Positions 1 to 9,037 of a DNA stretch of 64,000 bases are shown here, one piece after another (the first letter of the stretch is position 1; the number at the start of each line of letters is the position of its first letter). Both the position numbers and the translations under genes were made by a program. This DNA comes from Actinospica sp035493475. GTDB lineage: Bacteria; Actinomycetota; Actinomycetes; Streptomycetales; Catenulisporaceae. The stretch covers positions 101,112 through 165,111 of the forward strand of contig DATJIF010000030.1 in assembly GCA_035493475.1 (NCBI GenBank), written 5' to 3'. The notes beneath the pieces are model-generated. The model was not told the origin of the DNA, searched no databases, and was given only the letters and a program-made list of their open reading frames with translations.

Positions 1-690
1 CCGGTGACCTTCTGCGAGATCTTCCCGCCGGACGACTTCCCGCTGTACTTCTACCGGGATCCGCTCGCCCCCGACCTGGCGATCGGCACCGAGGACCTCG
101 ACCTCGCGGCGGTGCGCGACGCCCGGATCTTCTGGGCGACCGTCACCGGCCTGTCCCGGGAGCCGAGCCGCACCACGCATCTGACGGCCTGGGAGGCGCG
201 CGGCCGGGCCGGCTGGACCGTCCTCGACCTCGACTACCGGCCGATGTTCTGGCCCTCGCCCGAGGCGGCGACCGTCGAGGTGGAGAAGGCGCTCGCGCAG
301 GTCACCGTCGCGGTCGGCAACCGCGAGGAGTGCCGGATCGCGGTCGGCGAGACCGACCCCCGGCGCGCCGCGGACGCGCTGCTGGAGCGCGGCGTGGAGC
401 TGGCCGTGGTCAAGCAGGGCCCGCGCGGGGTGCTGGCCAAGACCCGCGAGCAGACCCTCGAGGTGCCGCCGCACCGGGTCGAGGTGGTCAACGGACTCGG
501 CGCGGGCGACGGCTTCGGCGGGGCGTTGTGCCACGGGCTGCTGCAGGACTGGCCGCTGGAGCGCACGCTGCGCTTCGCGAACGCGGCCGGAGCCGTCGTG
601 GCCACCCGGCGGGAGTGCTCGACCGCCATGCCGACCACCGCGGAGGTCGAGGAGATCATGAAGGAGCTCGATCGTGCAGACCCCCGCTGA
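1..690 (+). CDS. iolC: 5-dehydro-2-deoxygluconokinase IolC, 3' part only
   Basis: PfkB-family sugar kinase that phosphorylates 5-dehydro-2-deoxy-D-gluconate in myo-inositol catabolism. Only the C-terminal roughly 230 residues lie in the window; the reading frame is open from base 1 and the start is upstream. The PfkB C-terminal signature NGLGAGDGFGGAL (bases about 490-530) contains the catalytic Asp of the GAGD motif and the anion-hole glycines. The preceding region EVPPHRVEVV fits ribokinase-like kinases. It overlaps the next gene by 17 bp and heads a run of iol genes, which is what separates it from other PfkB kinases. The missing N-terminus prevents checking of substrate residues. Confidence 0.88.
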   Translation, partial: PVTFCEIFPPDDFPLYFYRDPLAPDLAIGTEDLDLAAVRDARIFWATVTGLSREPSRTTHLTAWEARGRAGWTVLDLDYRPMFWPSPEAATVEVEKALAQVTVAVGNREECRIAVGETDPRRAADALLERGVELAVVKQGPRGVLAKTREQTLEVPPHRVEVVNGLGAGDGFGGALCHGLLQDWPLERTLRFANAAGAVVATRRECSTAMPTTAEVEEIMKELDRADPR

Positions 691-1600
691 CGTCGCCGGC
701 TGGCGCCCGGCCCACTTCATCGGCGCGGACGAGTTCGCGCGGCTGCGCCGGGCCCGGCACGCCGACCCCGAGTCGATCCCGGCCGCGCTCGCCGACCGCC
801 GCCGCCGGCCGCTGGTGCAGGGGGACGGCCGGCTGTTCATCGTGGCCGCCGACCACCCGGCCCGCGGCGCCCTCGGCGTGCGGCAGGATCCGATGGCGAT
901 GGCCAGCCGGTACGACCTGCTGGGCCGGCTCGCGGTCGCGCTGTCCCGGCCCGGCGTGGACGGAGTGCTCGGCACGCCGGACGTCATCGAGGACCTGGCG
1001 CTGCTCGGCCTGCTGCACGGGAAGATCGCGGTCGGCTCGATGAACCGCGGCGGCCTGCGCGGCGCCGCCTTCGAGATGGACGACCGCTACACCGGCTACG
1101 ACGTGGACTCCATGGTCGAGTCCCGGCTCGACGCCGCGAAGCTGCTGCTGCGGATCAACCTCGCCGACGCGGGTACCGCCGCGACTCTCGAGTCCACGGC
1201 GCAGGCGGTCTCCGCCGCGGCGAAGTCCAGGCTGCCGATCATGCTCGAACCCTTCATGAGCGAGTGGGTCGACGGACGTGTCGTCAACGACCTGTCCACG
1301 GACGCGGTCGTCACCTCCGTCGCCATCGCCTCCGGCCTCGGCGCGTCCTCCGCGTACAGCTGGCTGAAGCTGCCGGTCGTCGAGGGCATGGAGCGGGTCA
1401 TGGAGGCGGCGACCCTGCCCACGCTGCTGCTCGGCGGCGACTCCGACGGCGATCCGGACGCCACCTACGCCTCGTGGGCCGCCGCGCTCGCGCTGCCCGG
1501 CGTGCACGGCCTCGTAGTCGGCCGCACCTTGCTCTACCCGCAGGACGACGACGTCATCAAGGCGGTCGACACCGCCGCCTCGCTCGTCCACGGCATCTGA
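674..1600 (+). CDS. Class I aldolase-like (beta/alpha)8 protein (Cgl0159 type) of the iol operon
   Basis: A 308-residue TIM-barrel protein of the actinobacterial Cgl0159 / deoxyribose-phosphate-aldolase-like family. The N-terminal RLFIVAADHPARGALG is typical of this group and resembles the class I fructose-bisphosphate aldolase strand-1 region. The GTG start at 674 overlaps the iolC end by 17 bp, so the two are probably translationally coupled. Its position suggests it cleaves 2-deoxy-5-keto-gluconate 6-phosphate, the IolJ step, to dihydroxyacetone phosphate and malonate semialdehyde. That role is inferred from context; I see no IolJ-type class II aldolase in the window. Confidence 0.75.
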   Translation: MQTPADVAGWRPAHFIGADEFARLRRARHADPESIPAALADRRRRPLVQGDGRLFIVAADHPARGALGVRQDPMAMASRYDLLGRLAVALSRPGVDGVLGTPDVIEDLALLGLLHGKIAVGSMNRGGLRGAAFEMDDRYTGYDVDSMVESRLDAAKLLLRINLADAGTAATLESTAQAVSAAAKSRLPIMLEPFMSEWVDGRVVNDLSTDAVVTSVAIASGLGASSAYSWLKLPVVEGMERVMEAATLPTLLLGGDSDGDPDATYASWAAALALPGVHGLVVGRTLLYPQDDDVIKAVDTAASLVHGI

Positions 1601-1612
1601 AAGGGAATCACC

Positions 1613-3118
1613 GTGTCACCTGCTGAACTCCCCGTCGTCCCGCACTGGATCGACGGCGCCGAATTCCCGTCGACCAGCGGCCGGACCGCGCCGGTCTACG
1701 ACCCGGCCCTCGGCGTCGAGACCAAGCGCGTCGCGCTCGCCGACAAGGCGGAGATCGAGGCCGCCGTCGCCAGCGCGCAGGCCGCGTTCCCCGCGTGGCG
1801 CGACCTGTCCCTGGCGCGGCGTCAGTCCATCGTCTTCAAGTTCCGCGAGCTGCTGGACGCGCGCAAGGAAGAGCTCGCCGAGATCATCACCAGCGAGCAC
1901 GGCAAGGTGCTGTCGGACGCGCTCGGCGAGATCAGCCGCGGCCAGGAGGTCGTCGAGTTCGCGACCGGTCTGGCGCACCACCTCAAGGGCGAGTTCTCCG
2001 AGCAGGTGTCCACCGGCATCGACGTGTACTCCACCCGGCAGCCGCTCGGCGTCGTCGGCATCATCTCGCCGTTCAACTTCCCGGCGATGGTCCCGGCCTG
2101 GTTCTTCCCGATCGCGATCGCGGCGGGCAACACGGTCGTGCTCAAGCCGAGCGAGAAGGACCCGTCCGCCGCGATCTGGCTGGCGGCGCTCTGGAAGGAG
2201 GCGGGGCTGCCGGACGGCGTTTTCACGGTCCTCAACGGCGACAAGGAGGCTGTGGACGGGCTGCTGGAGCACCCGGACGTGCAGGCGATCTCCTTCGTCG
2301 GCTCCACCCCGATCGCGCGGTACGTCTACGAGAACGGCACCCGGCACGGCAAGCGCGTGCAGGCTCTCGGCGGCGCCAAGAACCACATGCTGGTGCTCCC
2401 GGACGCCGACCTCGACCTGACCGCCGACTCCGCGATCAACGCCGGTTTCGGTTCGGCGGGCGAGCGCTGCATGGCGATCTCGGTGGTCGTCGCGGTCGAG
2501 CCGGTCGCGGACGAGCTCGTCTCGAGGATCGTCGACAAGATGAAGACGCTGCGCATCGGCGACGGACGGCGCGGCTGCGACATGGGCCCGCTGGTCACCG
2601 AGCAGCACCGTGACAAGGTCGCCTCCTACATCGAGGTCGCGCAGCAGGACGGCGCCACCGTGGTCGTGGACGGCCGCGACGTGCAGCCGGACGGGGACGC
2701 GAACGGCTTCTGGCTCGGCCCGACGCTGATCGACAACGTGCCGACGTCGAGCCGGGTCTACACCGAGGAGATCTTCGGCCCGGTGCTCTCGGTCGTGCGC
2801 GTGCCGTCCTACGAGGCGGGCGTGGAGCTGATCAACTCCGGCGCGTTCGGCAACGGCACCGCGATCTTCACCAACGACGGCGGGGCCGCGCGCCGGTTCC
2901 AGAAGGACGTGCAGGTCGGCATGATCGGGATCAACGTGCCGATCCCGGTGCCGGTGGCCACGTTCAGCTTCGGCGGCTGGAAGGACTCGCTGTTCGGCGA
3001 CACGAAGGCGCACGGGGCCGAGGGCGTCAAGTTCTTCACGCAGCTCAAGGCGATCACCAGCCGGTGGCTGGACCCGAGCCACGGCGGCATCAACCTCGGC
3101 TTCCCCGAGAACGACTAG
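1613..3118 (+). CDS. iolA: Methylmalonate-semialdehyde dehydrogenase (acylating)
   Basis: CoA-acylating aldehyde dehydrogenase that converts malonate semialdehyde, and methylmalonate semialdehyde, to acetyl-CoA or propionyl-CoA with NAD+. It is 501 residues, the usual length. The catalytic Cys is at about residue 286 in FGSAGERCMAISV, the family form in which the Cys is preceded by GER. The cofactor region ISPFNFPAMVPAWFFPIA and FVGSTPIARYVY are also characteristic of MmsA/IolA. The GTG start at 1613 follows AAGGGA. It sits 12 bp after the aldolase-like gene and 13 bp before iolB, within the inositol operon. Confidence 0.95.
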   Translation: MSPAELPVVPHWIDGAEFPSTSGRTAPVYDPALGVETKRVALADKAEIEAAVASAQAAFPAWRDLSLARRQSIVFKFRELLDARKEELAEIITSEHGKVLSDALGEISRGQEVVEFATGLAHHLKGEFSEQVSTGIDVYSTRQPLGVVGIISPFNFPAMVPAWFFPIAIAAGNTVVLKPSEKDPSAAIWLAALWKEAGLPDGVFTVLNGDKEAVDGLLEHPDVQAISFVGSTPIARYVYENGTRHGKRVQALGGAKNHMLVLPDADLDLTADSAINAGFGSAGERCMAISVVVAVEPVADELVSRIVDKMKTLRIGDGRRGCDMGPLVTEQHRDKVASYIEVAQQDGATVVVDGRDVQPDGDANGFWLGPTLIDNVPTSSRVYTEEIFGPVLSVVRVPSYEAGVELINSGAFGNGTAIFTNDGGAARRFQKDVQVGMIGINVPIPVPVATFSFGGWKDSLFGDTKAHGAEGVKFFTQLKAITSRWLDPSHGGINLGFPEND

Positions 3119-3131
3119 AAAACTAGGGATC

Positions 3132-4031
3132 ATGGCTGCTCCCAATGAATGGTTCTACCCGCGCGGCTCACTGCTGCGGGACGGCTGGGAATCGGTGGTG
3201 GACACCTCGATTCCCGGCTGGCGGCACACCGGAATCCGGGTCGCGGTCCTCGACGGCGGCTCCGTGGAGCTGGCGGCGGGCGACGTCGAACGGATCGTGG
3301 TTCCGCTGTCCGGCGGGTTCTCCGTCGGCCACGAGGGCTCGTCCACGAAGCTGGAGGGGCGCGCGCACGTCTTCGACGGACCCACCGACGTGCTCTACGT
3401 GGGCGCGGGTCAGGGTCTTTCGATCGAAGGCACCGGCCGGGTCGCGGTGGCCGAGGCGGTGACCTCGATCCGCAAGCCGAGCCGGTACCTGGCGAAGTCG
3501 GACGTGCCGGTGGAGATCCGCGGCGCGGGCCGGGACACCCGGCAGGTGCACAACTTCGGCACCCCGGACGCGCTGGACGCCGCCGCGTTCATCGTCTGCG
3601 AGGTGATCACGCCCGGCGGGAACTGGTCCTCGCACCCGGCGCACAAGCACGACGAGCACGTCGCGGGGCACGAGTCGCGGCTGGAGGAGATCTACTACTT
3701 CGAGGCGGCGCCCGCGCGCGGTTCGCAGGCTCCCGAGGGCGCGGACGCGTTCGGCAGCTTCGCCACGTACTCCTCGGCCGCCGGGGAGATCGACACGAAC
3801 GCGCTGGTGCGCACCGGCGACATCGCGCTGGTCCCGTTCGGCTACCACGGTCCGGCCGCGGCCGCGCCGGAGTACGACCTCTACTACCTGAACGTGATGG
3901 CCGGGCCGGATCCGGAGCGGATCTGGCTGGTCTCCGACGACCCGAAGCAGGCGTGGATCCGGTCCACGTGGCCGCGGCAGAGCCTCGACGCGCGGCTGCC
4001 GTATCTGAGTGGTGGAGGAGAGAACCTGTGA
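3132..4031 (+). CDS. iolB: 5-deoxy-glucuronate isomerase
   Basis: Cupin-fold isomerase converting 5-deoxy-D-glucuronate to 5-dehydro-2-deoxy-D-gluconate, the IolC substrate. It is 299 residues, usual for IolB. The bicupin metal site is visible as SSHPAHKHDEH with downstream EEIYYFE, and a second half contains GYHGPAAAAPEYDLYYLNVMAGP, typical of the family. It lies between iolA and iolD; its TGA overlaps the GTG of iolD by 4 bp (GTGA), indicating coupled translation. Confidence 0.95.
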   Translation: MAAPNEWFYPRGSLLRDGWESVVDTSIPGWRHTGIRVAVLDGGSVELAAGDVERIVVPLSGGFSVGHEGSSTKLEGRAHVFDGPTDVLYVGAGQGLSIEGTGRVAVAEAVTSIRKPSRYLAKSDVPVEIRGAGRDTRQVHNFGTPDALDAAAFIVCEVITPGGNWSSHPAHKHDEHVAGHESRLEEIYYFEAAPARGSQAPEGADAFGSFATYSSAAGEIDTNALVRTGDIALVPFGYHGPAAAAPEYDLYYLNVMAGPDPERIWLVSDDPKQAWIRSTWPRQSLDARLPYLSGGGENL

Positions 4032-5896
4032 CGACGCGCAGACTGACGGTCGGCCAGGCGCTGGTCGAGTTCCTGGCCCACCAGTACACCGTGGACGGCG
4101 ACATCCGCGAGCGCACGATCCCGGCCGTCTTCGGGATCTTCGGGCACGGCAACGTCGCGGGGCTCGGGCAGGCGCTCAAGCAGTACAGCGTGACCGATCC
4201 GGAACTGCTGCCGTACCACCAGGCGCGCAACGAGCAGGCGATGGTGCACCAGGCGGTCGGCTTCGCGCGGATGCACCGGCGCCGGGCCACGCTCGCGGCA
4301 ACCGCCTCGGTCGGCCCCGGCGCGGCGAACATGCTGACCGGCGCGGCGCTCGCCACCGCGAACCGGATGCCCGCGCTGCTGCTGCCCTCGGACACCTTCG
4401 CGACCCGCGTCGCGGATCCGGTGCTCCAGCAGCTCGAACTCCCGCACGACACCGGGCTTCAGGTCACCGACGCGTTCCGGCCGCTGTCCCGGTTCTTCGA
4501 CCGCGTGCAGCGTCCCGAGCAGCTGTACTCGATCGCGCTCGCCGCCATGCGGGTGCTGACGGATCCGGCCGAGACCGGCGCCGTCACGATCGCGCTGCCG
4601 GAGGACGTGCAGGCCGAGGCCATCGACGTACCGGTCGAGTTCCTCCAGGACCGCGAGTGGCACGTGCGTCGTCCCGCGCCGGAGAAGTGGGCGCTCGACG
4701 CCGCCGTGGCCGCGATCCGCAACGCCCGCAAGCCTTTCGTCATCGCGGGCGGCGGCGTCATCTACTCGGGTGCGGAGGAGTCGCTGCGCGCGCTGGTCGA
4801 GCTCACCGGCATCCCGGTCGGCACGAGTCAAGCCGGTGGCGGCTCGCTGAACTGGGACCACCCGCAGTACCTCGGGGGAGTGGGCGCCACCGGCACGACC
4901 GCCGCGAACCGGATCGTCGCGGACGCGGACGTCGTCATCGGCATCGGCACCCGCTACAGCGACTTCACCACCGCCAGCCGCACGGCGTTCCAGAACCCTG
5001 ACGTCACCTTCGTCAACATCAACATCGCCTCTTTCGACGCGTACAAGCACGGCAGTCAGCTTCCTGTCATCGCCGACGCGCGCGAGACCCTCGACGTGCT
5101 GCGGGAAGCGCTCTCCGACCACCGGGTAGACGCGGAGTACGCGGCACGCATCGCCGTCGAGAAGCGCGCGTGGGACACGGTCGTAGAGAGCGCTCTCTCG
5201 CCGACCGGTGCCGAACTGCCCGGCCAGTCCGAGATCATCGGCGCGATCCAGGCCGCGAGCGACCCGCGCGACGTGATCGTGCAGGCCGCGGGTTCGCTGC
5301 CGGGCGACCTGCACAAGCTGTGGCGGGTGCGCGACCCGCTCGGCTACCACGTCGAGTACGCGTTCTCCTGCATGGGCTACGAGATCGCGGGCGGCATCGG
5401 CGCCAAGCGCGGACTCGACGCACTCGGCGACGACCGCGACGTGATCATCATGGTCGGCGACGGCTCGTACCTGATGCTGCACAGCGAACTCGCCACGATC
5501 GCGGCCGAGGGTCTCAAGGCGATCATCGTGCTGATCCAGAACGAGGGCTACGCCTCCATCGGCCACCTCTCGGAGACCATCGGCTCCGAGCGCTTCGGCA
5601 CCCGGTACCCGGCCGGTCCGGATCTCGCGTCCAACGCGCGCAGCTACGGCATCGACGTCATCGAGATCCGCCCCGGCGCGCTCGCGATCGAGCAGCTGTC
5701 CGCCGCGATCAAGACGGCGAAGGCGGGCACCGCCCCGACGCTGATCCACATCAACTCGGACCCCTTCCACTACGCCCCCGACGGCGAGGGCTGGTGGGAC
5801 GTGCCGATCGCGCAGGTCTCCGAACTCGACAGCACGCGGCAGGCGTACGCGCAGTACGTCGAGCAGCGGCAGAAGCAGCGCCCCCTCCTCGGCTGA
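4028..5896 (+). CDS. iolD: 3D-(3,5/4)-trihydroxycyclohexane-1,2-dione hydrolase
   Basis: Thiamine-diphosphate enzyme that hydrolytically opens the ring of diketo-inositol to 5-deoxyglucuronate. The start was set at GTG 4028, which overlaps the iolB stop; this gives 622 residues, matching IolD. The TPP-activating Glu lies in ARNEQAMVHQA near the N-terminus and the TPP/Mg motif GDGSYLMLHSEL with IQNEGY at about residues 478-510. The reading frame stays open upstream into iolB, but that extension does not resemble any protein. A 12-bp palindrome GAGAGCGCTCTC lies inside the gene at 5187-5198. Confidence 0.95.
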   Translation: MTTRRLTVGQALVEFLAHQYTVDGDIRERTIPAVFGIFGHGNVAGLGQALKQYSVTDPELLPYHQARNEQAMVHQAVGFARMHRRRATLAATASVGPGAANMLTGAALATANRMPALLLPSDTFATRVADPVLQQLELPHDTGLQVTDAFRPLSRFFDRVQRPEQLYSIALAAMRVLTDPAETGAVTIALPEDVQAEAIDVPVEFLQDREWHVRRPAPEKWALDAAVAAIRNARKPFVIAGGGVIYSGAEESLRALVELTGIPVGTSQAGGGSLNWDHPQYLGGVGATGTTAANRIVADADVVIGIGTRYSDFTTASRTAFQNPDVTFVNINIASFDAYKHGSQLPVIADARETLDVLREALSDHRVDAEYAARIAVEKRAWDTVVESALSPTGAELPGQSEIIGAIQAASDPRDVIVQAAGSLPGDLHKLWRVRDPLGYHVEYAFSCMGYEIAGGIGAKRGLDALGDDRDVIIMVGDGSYLMLHSELATIAAEGLKAIIVLIQNEGYASIGHLSETIGSERFGTRYPAGPDLASNARSYGIDVIEIRPGALAIEQLSAAIKTAKAGTAPTLIHINSDPFHYAPDGEGWWDVPIAQVSELDSTRQAYAQYVEQRQKQRPLLG

Positions 5897-5915
5897 ACGA
5901 ATCAAGGTAAGGACG

Positions 5916-6842
5916 ATGATGACCGACACCACCGCCGCCCCGCAGGGACTGCGCATCGGCACCGCCCCGGACTCCTGGGGCGTCTGGTTCCCCGACCACC
6001 CCCGGCAGATCCCGTGGGACCGCTTCCTGGACGAGGCGCAGAAGGCCGGGTACCACTGGATCGAGCTCGGCCCCTACGGCTACCTGCCCACCGACCCGGA
6101 GCGGCTGCGCGACGAGCTGGGCAAGCGCGACCTCGAACTCTCGGCGGGCACCGTGTTCACCGGCTTCCACAAGGGCGAGGAGCAGTGGAAGCTGGCCTGG
6201 GACCAGGCGGTCAAGGTCGCCGGCCTCGCCCACGCGCTCGGCGCCGAGCACATCGTGGTCATCCCGGACATGTGGCGCTCCGAGGCGGACGGCACGGCGC
6301 TGGAGCCGCGCACCCTGACCCCCGAACAGTGGGACCGGCTCGGCTCCGCGCACGACCGGCTCGGCAAGGCCCTACTGGAGGAGTTCGGCGTCCGCCAGCA
6401 GTTCCACTCGCACGCCGACAGCCACGTCGGCACGTACCGCGAGGTGGAGCGGCTGCTCGGCGTCACCGATCCGCAGTACCTGAACCTGTGTCTGGACACC
6501 GGCCACTTCGCCTACTACGGCGGCGACTGCGTGAAGCTGATCAAGGCGCACCCGGACCGGATCGGCTACCTGCACCTGAAGCAGGTGGACCCGGACTACC
6601 GCTTCGAGGTGCACAAGAACGACATCCCGTGGTCCGACGCGGCCAACGACGTCATGGTCGAGCCGCCGTCCGGCGTCCCGGACTTCGCGCCGATCATCGA
6701 GGCGGTCGCGGCGATCGACCCGGCGACGTTCGCGATCGTCGAGCAGGACATGCCCGGCGTGGACATCGACATCCCGCTCGGCATCGCGACCCGCACCCGC
6801 CAGCACATCTTCGGCTGCACGCCGCTGACCCGCGTCCGCTAA
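5916..6842 (+). CDS. iolE: myo-Inosose-2 dehydratase
   Basis: TIM-barrel (xylose-isomerase-like) dehydratase converting 2-keto-myo-inositol to the diketone used by IolD. It is 308 residues. Family features include APDSWGVWFPDHPRQIPW near the N-terminus, the metal-binding LCLDTGHFAYYGGD, and HLKQVDPD. Two adjacent ATG codons (5916, 5919) follow AAGGTAAGG; the first is used here and the second is equally possible. It lies 19 bp after iolD and 12 bp before iolG. Confidence 0.94.
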   Translation: MMTDTTAAPQGLRIGTAPDSWGVWFPDHPRQIPWDRFLDEAQKAGYHWIELGPYGYLPTDPERLRDELGKRDLELSAGTVFTGFHKGEEQWKLAWDQAVKVAGLAHALGAEHIVVIPDMWRSEADGTALEPRTLTPEQWDRLGSAHDRLGKALLEEFGVRQQFHSHADSHVGTYREVERLLGVTDPQYLNLCLDTGHFAYYGGDCVKLIKAHPDRIGYLHLKQVDPDYRFEVHKNDIPWSDAANDVMVEPPSGVPDFAPIIEAVAAIDPATFAIVEQDMPGVDIDIPLGIATRTRQHIFGCTPLTRVR

Positions 6843-6854
6843 GGGGGCCCATTC

Positions 6855-7874
6855 ATGACCAACGCCACTGAGCTGCGCGTCGGCGTCGTCGGAACCGGCA
6901 TCATGGGTTCGGACCACGTGGCCCGGCTGACCAACACCATCACCGGCGCGCACGTGTCGGCGATCGTCGAGCCGGACGCAGGCCGCGCCGCCGCGGCCGC
7001 CAAGCTCGCCCCCGGCGCGAAGACCTTCACCCGGGTCGAGGACGCGCTCGCCGCCGACGCCCTCGACGCGGTCGTCATCGCCACGCCCGGGAAGTTCCAC
7101 GAGCCGGTGCTGCTGCCGGTGCTGGAGGCCGGTCTGCCGGTACTGTGCGAGAAGCCGCTGACGCAGGACCCGGATTCGTCCTGGCGGGTCGTCGAGGCCG
7201 AGCAGAAGACCGGCAGGAAGCTGATCCAGGTCGGCTTCATGCGCCGCTTCGACCCGCAGTACCGGCAGCTGCGCGAGCTGATCGTGTCCGGGAGCGCGGG
7301 CGAACTGCTGATGCTGCGCTGCCTGCACCGCAACCCGTCGGTCCCGGACGGGTACACGCAGCCGATGCTGATCAACGACTCGGTGGTGCACGAGTTCGAC
7401 GTGGTGCCGTGGCTCGCCGACGCCTCGATCACGTCCGTCGAGGTCAAGTACGCCAAGCGCAACGCCCTCGGTCCGGCGGGCCTGCGCGAGCCGATCCTCG
7501 TGCTGATGGAGCTCGACAACGGCGTGCTGGTGGACGTCGAGATGAACGTGAGCGTCCAGTTCGGCTACCAGGTCGCCACCGAGGCCGTGTTCCAGCGCGG
7601 CGTGGCCCGGATCGGCCAGCCCGAGGGCCTGCAGCTGTGGCAGGACGCGAAGTTCGCGCTCGGCGAGCACATCAGCTATGTGACCCGGTTCAAGCAGGCC
7701 TATGACATCGAGGTGCAGGACTGGGTCGACGCCACGCACCGCGGCGAGATCGCCGGGCCGTCCGCCTGGGACGGCTACAAGGTGGCCGTCGCGTGCGCGG
7801 CCGGGGTGCGGGCACTGGAGACCAGCGGCCCGGTCCCGGTCGAGCTGCCGGAGACCCCGGCCTTCTACGCCTAG
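6855..7874 (+). CDS. iolG: Inositol 2-dehydrogenase (Gfo/Idh/MocA family)
   Basis: NAD-dependent oxidation of myo-inositol to 2-keto-myo-inositol, the first pathway step. It is 339 residues. It has an N-terminal Rossmann motif VGVVGTGIMGSDH, the family EKPL lysine motif at about residue 98-101, and HEFDVVPWLAD, matching the IolG catalytic region DxxxH order. It is the last of the tightly packed iol genes. The next gene begins 52 bp later behind an AT-rich operator-like sequence. The family is broad, but the iol context makes the assignment strong. Confidence 0.92.
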   Translation: MTNATELRVGVVGTGIMGSDHVARLTNTITGAHVSAIVEPDAGRAAAAAKLAPGAKTFTRVEDALAADALDAVVIATPGKFHEPVLLPVLEAGLPVLCEKPLTQDPDSSWRVVEAEQKTGRKLIQVGFMRRFDPQYRQLRELIVSGSAGELLMLRCLHRNPSVPDGYTQPMLINDSVVHEFDVVPWLADASITSVEVKYAKRNALGPAGLREPILVLMELDNGVLVDVEMNVSVQFGYQVATEAVFQRGVARIGQPEGLQLWQDAKFALGEHISYVTRFKQAYDIEVQDWVDATHRGEIAGPSAWDGYKVAVACAAGVRALETSGPVPVELPETPAFYA

Positions 7875-7883
7875 CCTTTGCCA

Positions 7884-7901
7884 TGTTAGTATGTAAGTAC
7901 A
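7884..7901 (+). promoter_or_regulatory. AT-rich operator/promoter-like dyad after iolG
   Basis: An 18-bp imperfect dyad of the form TGT-N3-TA-N2-TA-N3-ACA, containing GTTAGTATGTAAGTAC. It sits in a strikingly AT-rich patch between iolG and the transaldolase-like gene, 26 bp before the latter's start. TTGCCA at 7878-7883 could be a -35 element. The TnnTAnnTAnnA form fits GntR-family operators, and GntR-type IolR controls inositol genes in several actinomycetes; the assignment to such a regulator is inference. Confidence 0.5.
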
Positions 7902-7926
7902 AAGTAGCGTTCGAATGGAGGTCCGC

Positions 7927-9024
7927 GTGACGAGCCTGGCCGAATCCACCGCGCTCGCGGAGTCGTCGTCCCTGCTCCGGGGCACCCGGCAGTACCCGGA
8001 GACCGCCCTGTGGAACGACTCGGCGGACCCGGACGAGCTCGCCGCGTCCATCGGCTTCGGCGCGGTCGGCGCGACCTGCAACCCGGTCATCGCCTACACC
8101 GCCATCAGCAAGCACCTGGACGAGTGGGGGCCGCGGATCGCCCGGATCGCGGCGGACAATCCCACGTGGGGCGAGTCGCGGATCGGCTGGCGGGCCGTCG
8201 AAGAGCTCTCCATCGAGGCGGCGAAGCTGCTCGAACCGGCGTTCAAGGCCTCCGGCGGTCGCAACGGCCGGCTCTCCGTGCAGACCGACCCGCGTTTCCA
8301 CCGGGACGCCGACGCGCTGGTCGAGCAGGCCGTGCGCTTCTCGCGGCTCGCCGAGAACATCATCGTGAAGATCCCGGCCACGGCAGTCGGGATCCGCGCG
8401 ATCGAGGAGGCCGTCTGCCGCGGCGTCAGCATCAACGTCACGGTGTCCTTCAGCGTGCCGCAGGCCGTGCAGGCGGCCGAGGCGATCGAGCGCGGCCTGA
8501 ACCGGCGCGCGGCAGACGGGCAACCCGAGCGCGAGTTCGGGTCCGTGGTCACGATCATGGGCGGCCGGCTCGACGACTGGCTCAAGCAGGTGGCCGCCAA
8601 GGAGCGGATGCTGATCGAGCCGGGCTGCCTCGACTGGGCCGGTGTCGCCGCGCTCAAGCGGGCGTACGGCATCTTCCAGGAGCGCGGCTACCGGGCGCGG
8701 GTGCTGTCGGCCGCGTTCCGCAACGGCCTGCAGTGGTCCGAACTGCTCGGCGGCGACCTGGTCGTCTCCCCGCCGTTCGACTGGCAGCTGCGGATCAACG
8801 AGAACGAACTCCCGGTCGCCCGCCGCATCGACGTGCCGGTGGACGAGCGGATCATCACCGAGCTGTCCCGGATCCCCGACTTCCGGCGCGCCTACGAGCC
8901 CGACGGGATGACGGTCGAGGAGTTCGACGGCTTCGGCGCCACCCGGGCCACGCTGCGTCAGTTCCTCGACGCGGACGCCCAGCTCGACGCCCTGGTGCGG
9001 GACATCCTGGTCCCCGCTCCTTAG
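7927..9024 (+). CDS. Transaldolase-family protein
   Basis: Class I aldolase of the transaldolase family, about 365 residues. The Schiff-base Lys lies in IIVKIPAT (about residue 148), followed by GVSINVTVSFSVPQA. The N-terminal GATCNPVIAYTAI replaces the usual GATTNP motif. I chose GTG 7927 because TGGAGGT ends 4-5 bp before it; the ATG at 7915 has no ribosome site. The protein follows the iol genes and may process a sugar phosphate connected with inositol or a related polyol, but the substrate cannot be read from the sequence. It lacks the usual tight fit to E. coli TalA/TalB and belongs to a more divergent branch. Confidence 0.8.
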   Translation: MTSLAESTALAESSSLLRGTRQYPETALWNDSADPDELAASIGFGAVGATCNPVIAYTAISKHLDEWGPRIARIAADNPTWGESRIGWRAVEELSIEAAKLLEPAFKASGGRNGRLSVQTDPRFHRDADALVEQAVRFSRLAENIIVKIPATAVGIRAIEEAVCRGVSINVTVSFSVPQAVQAAEAIERGLNRRAADGQPEREFGSVVTIMGGRLDDWLKQVAAKERMLIEPGCLDWAGVAALKRAYGIFQERGYRARVLSAAFRNGLQWSELLGGDLVVSPPFDWQLRINENELPVARRIDVPVDERIITELSRIPDFRRAYEPDGMTVEEFDGFGATRATLRQFLDADAQLDALVRDILVPAP

Positions 9025-9037
9025 GTTCGCCGAGGGA

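Noticed and set aside
1616..3145. 509-residue open frame antisense to iolA
   Set aside because: Shadow of a strongly conserved dehydrogenase gene; no similarity or ribosome site.
3149..4027. In-frame extension of iolD upstream through iolB
   Set aside because: It is Arg-rich shadow sequence of iolB; the GTG at 4028 gives the normal IolD length and a 4-bp overlap.
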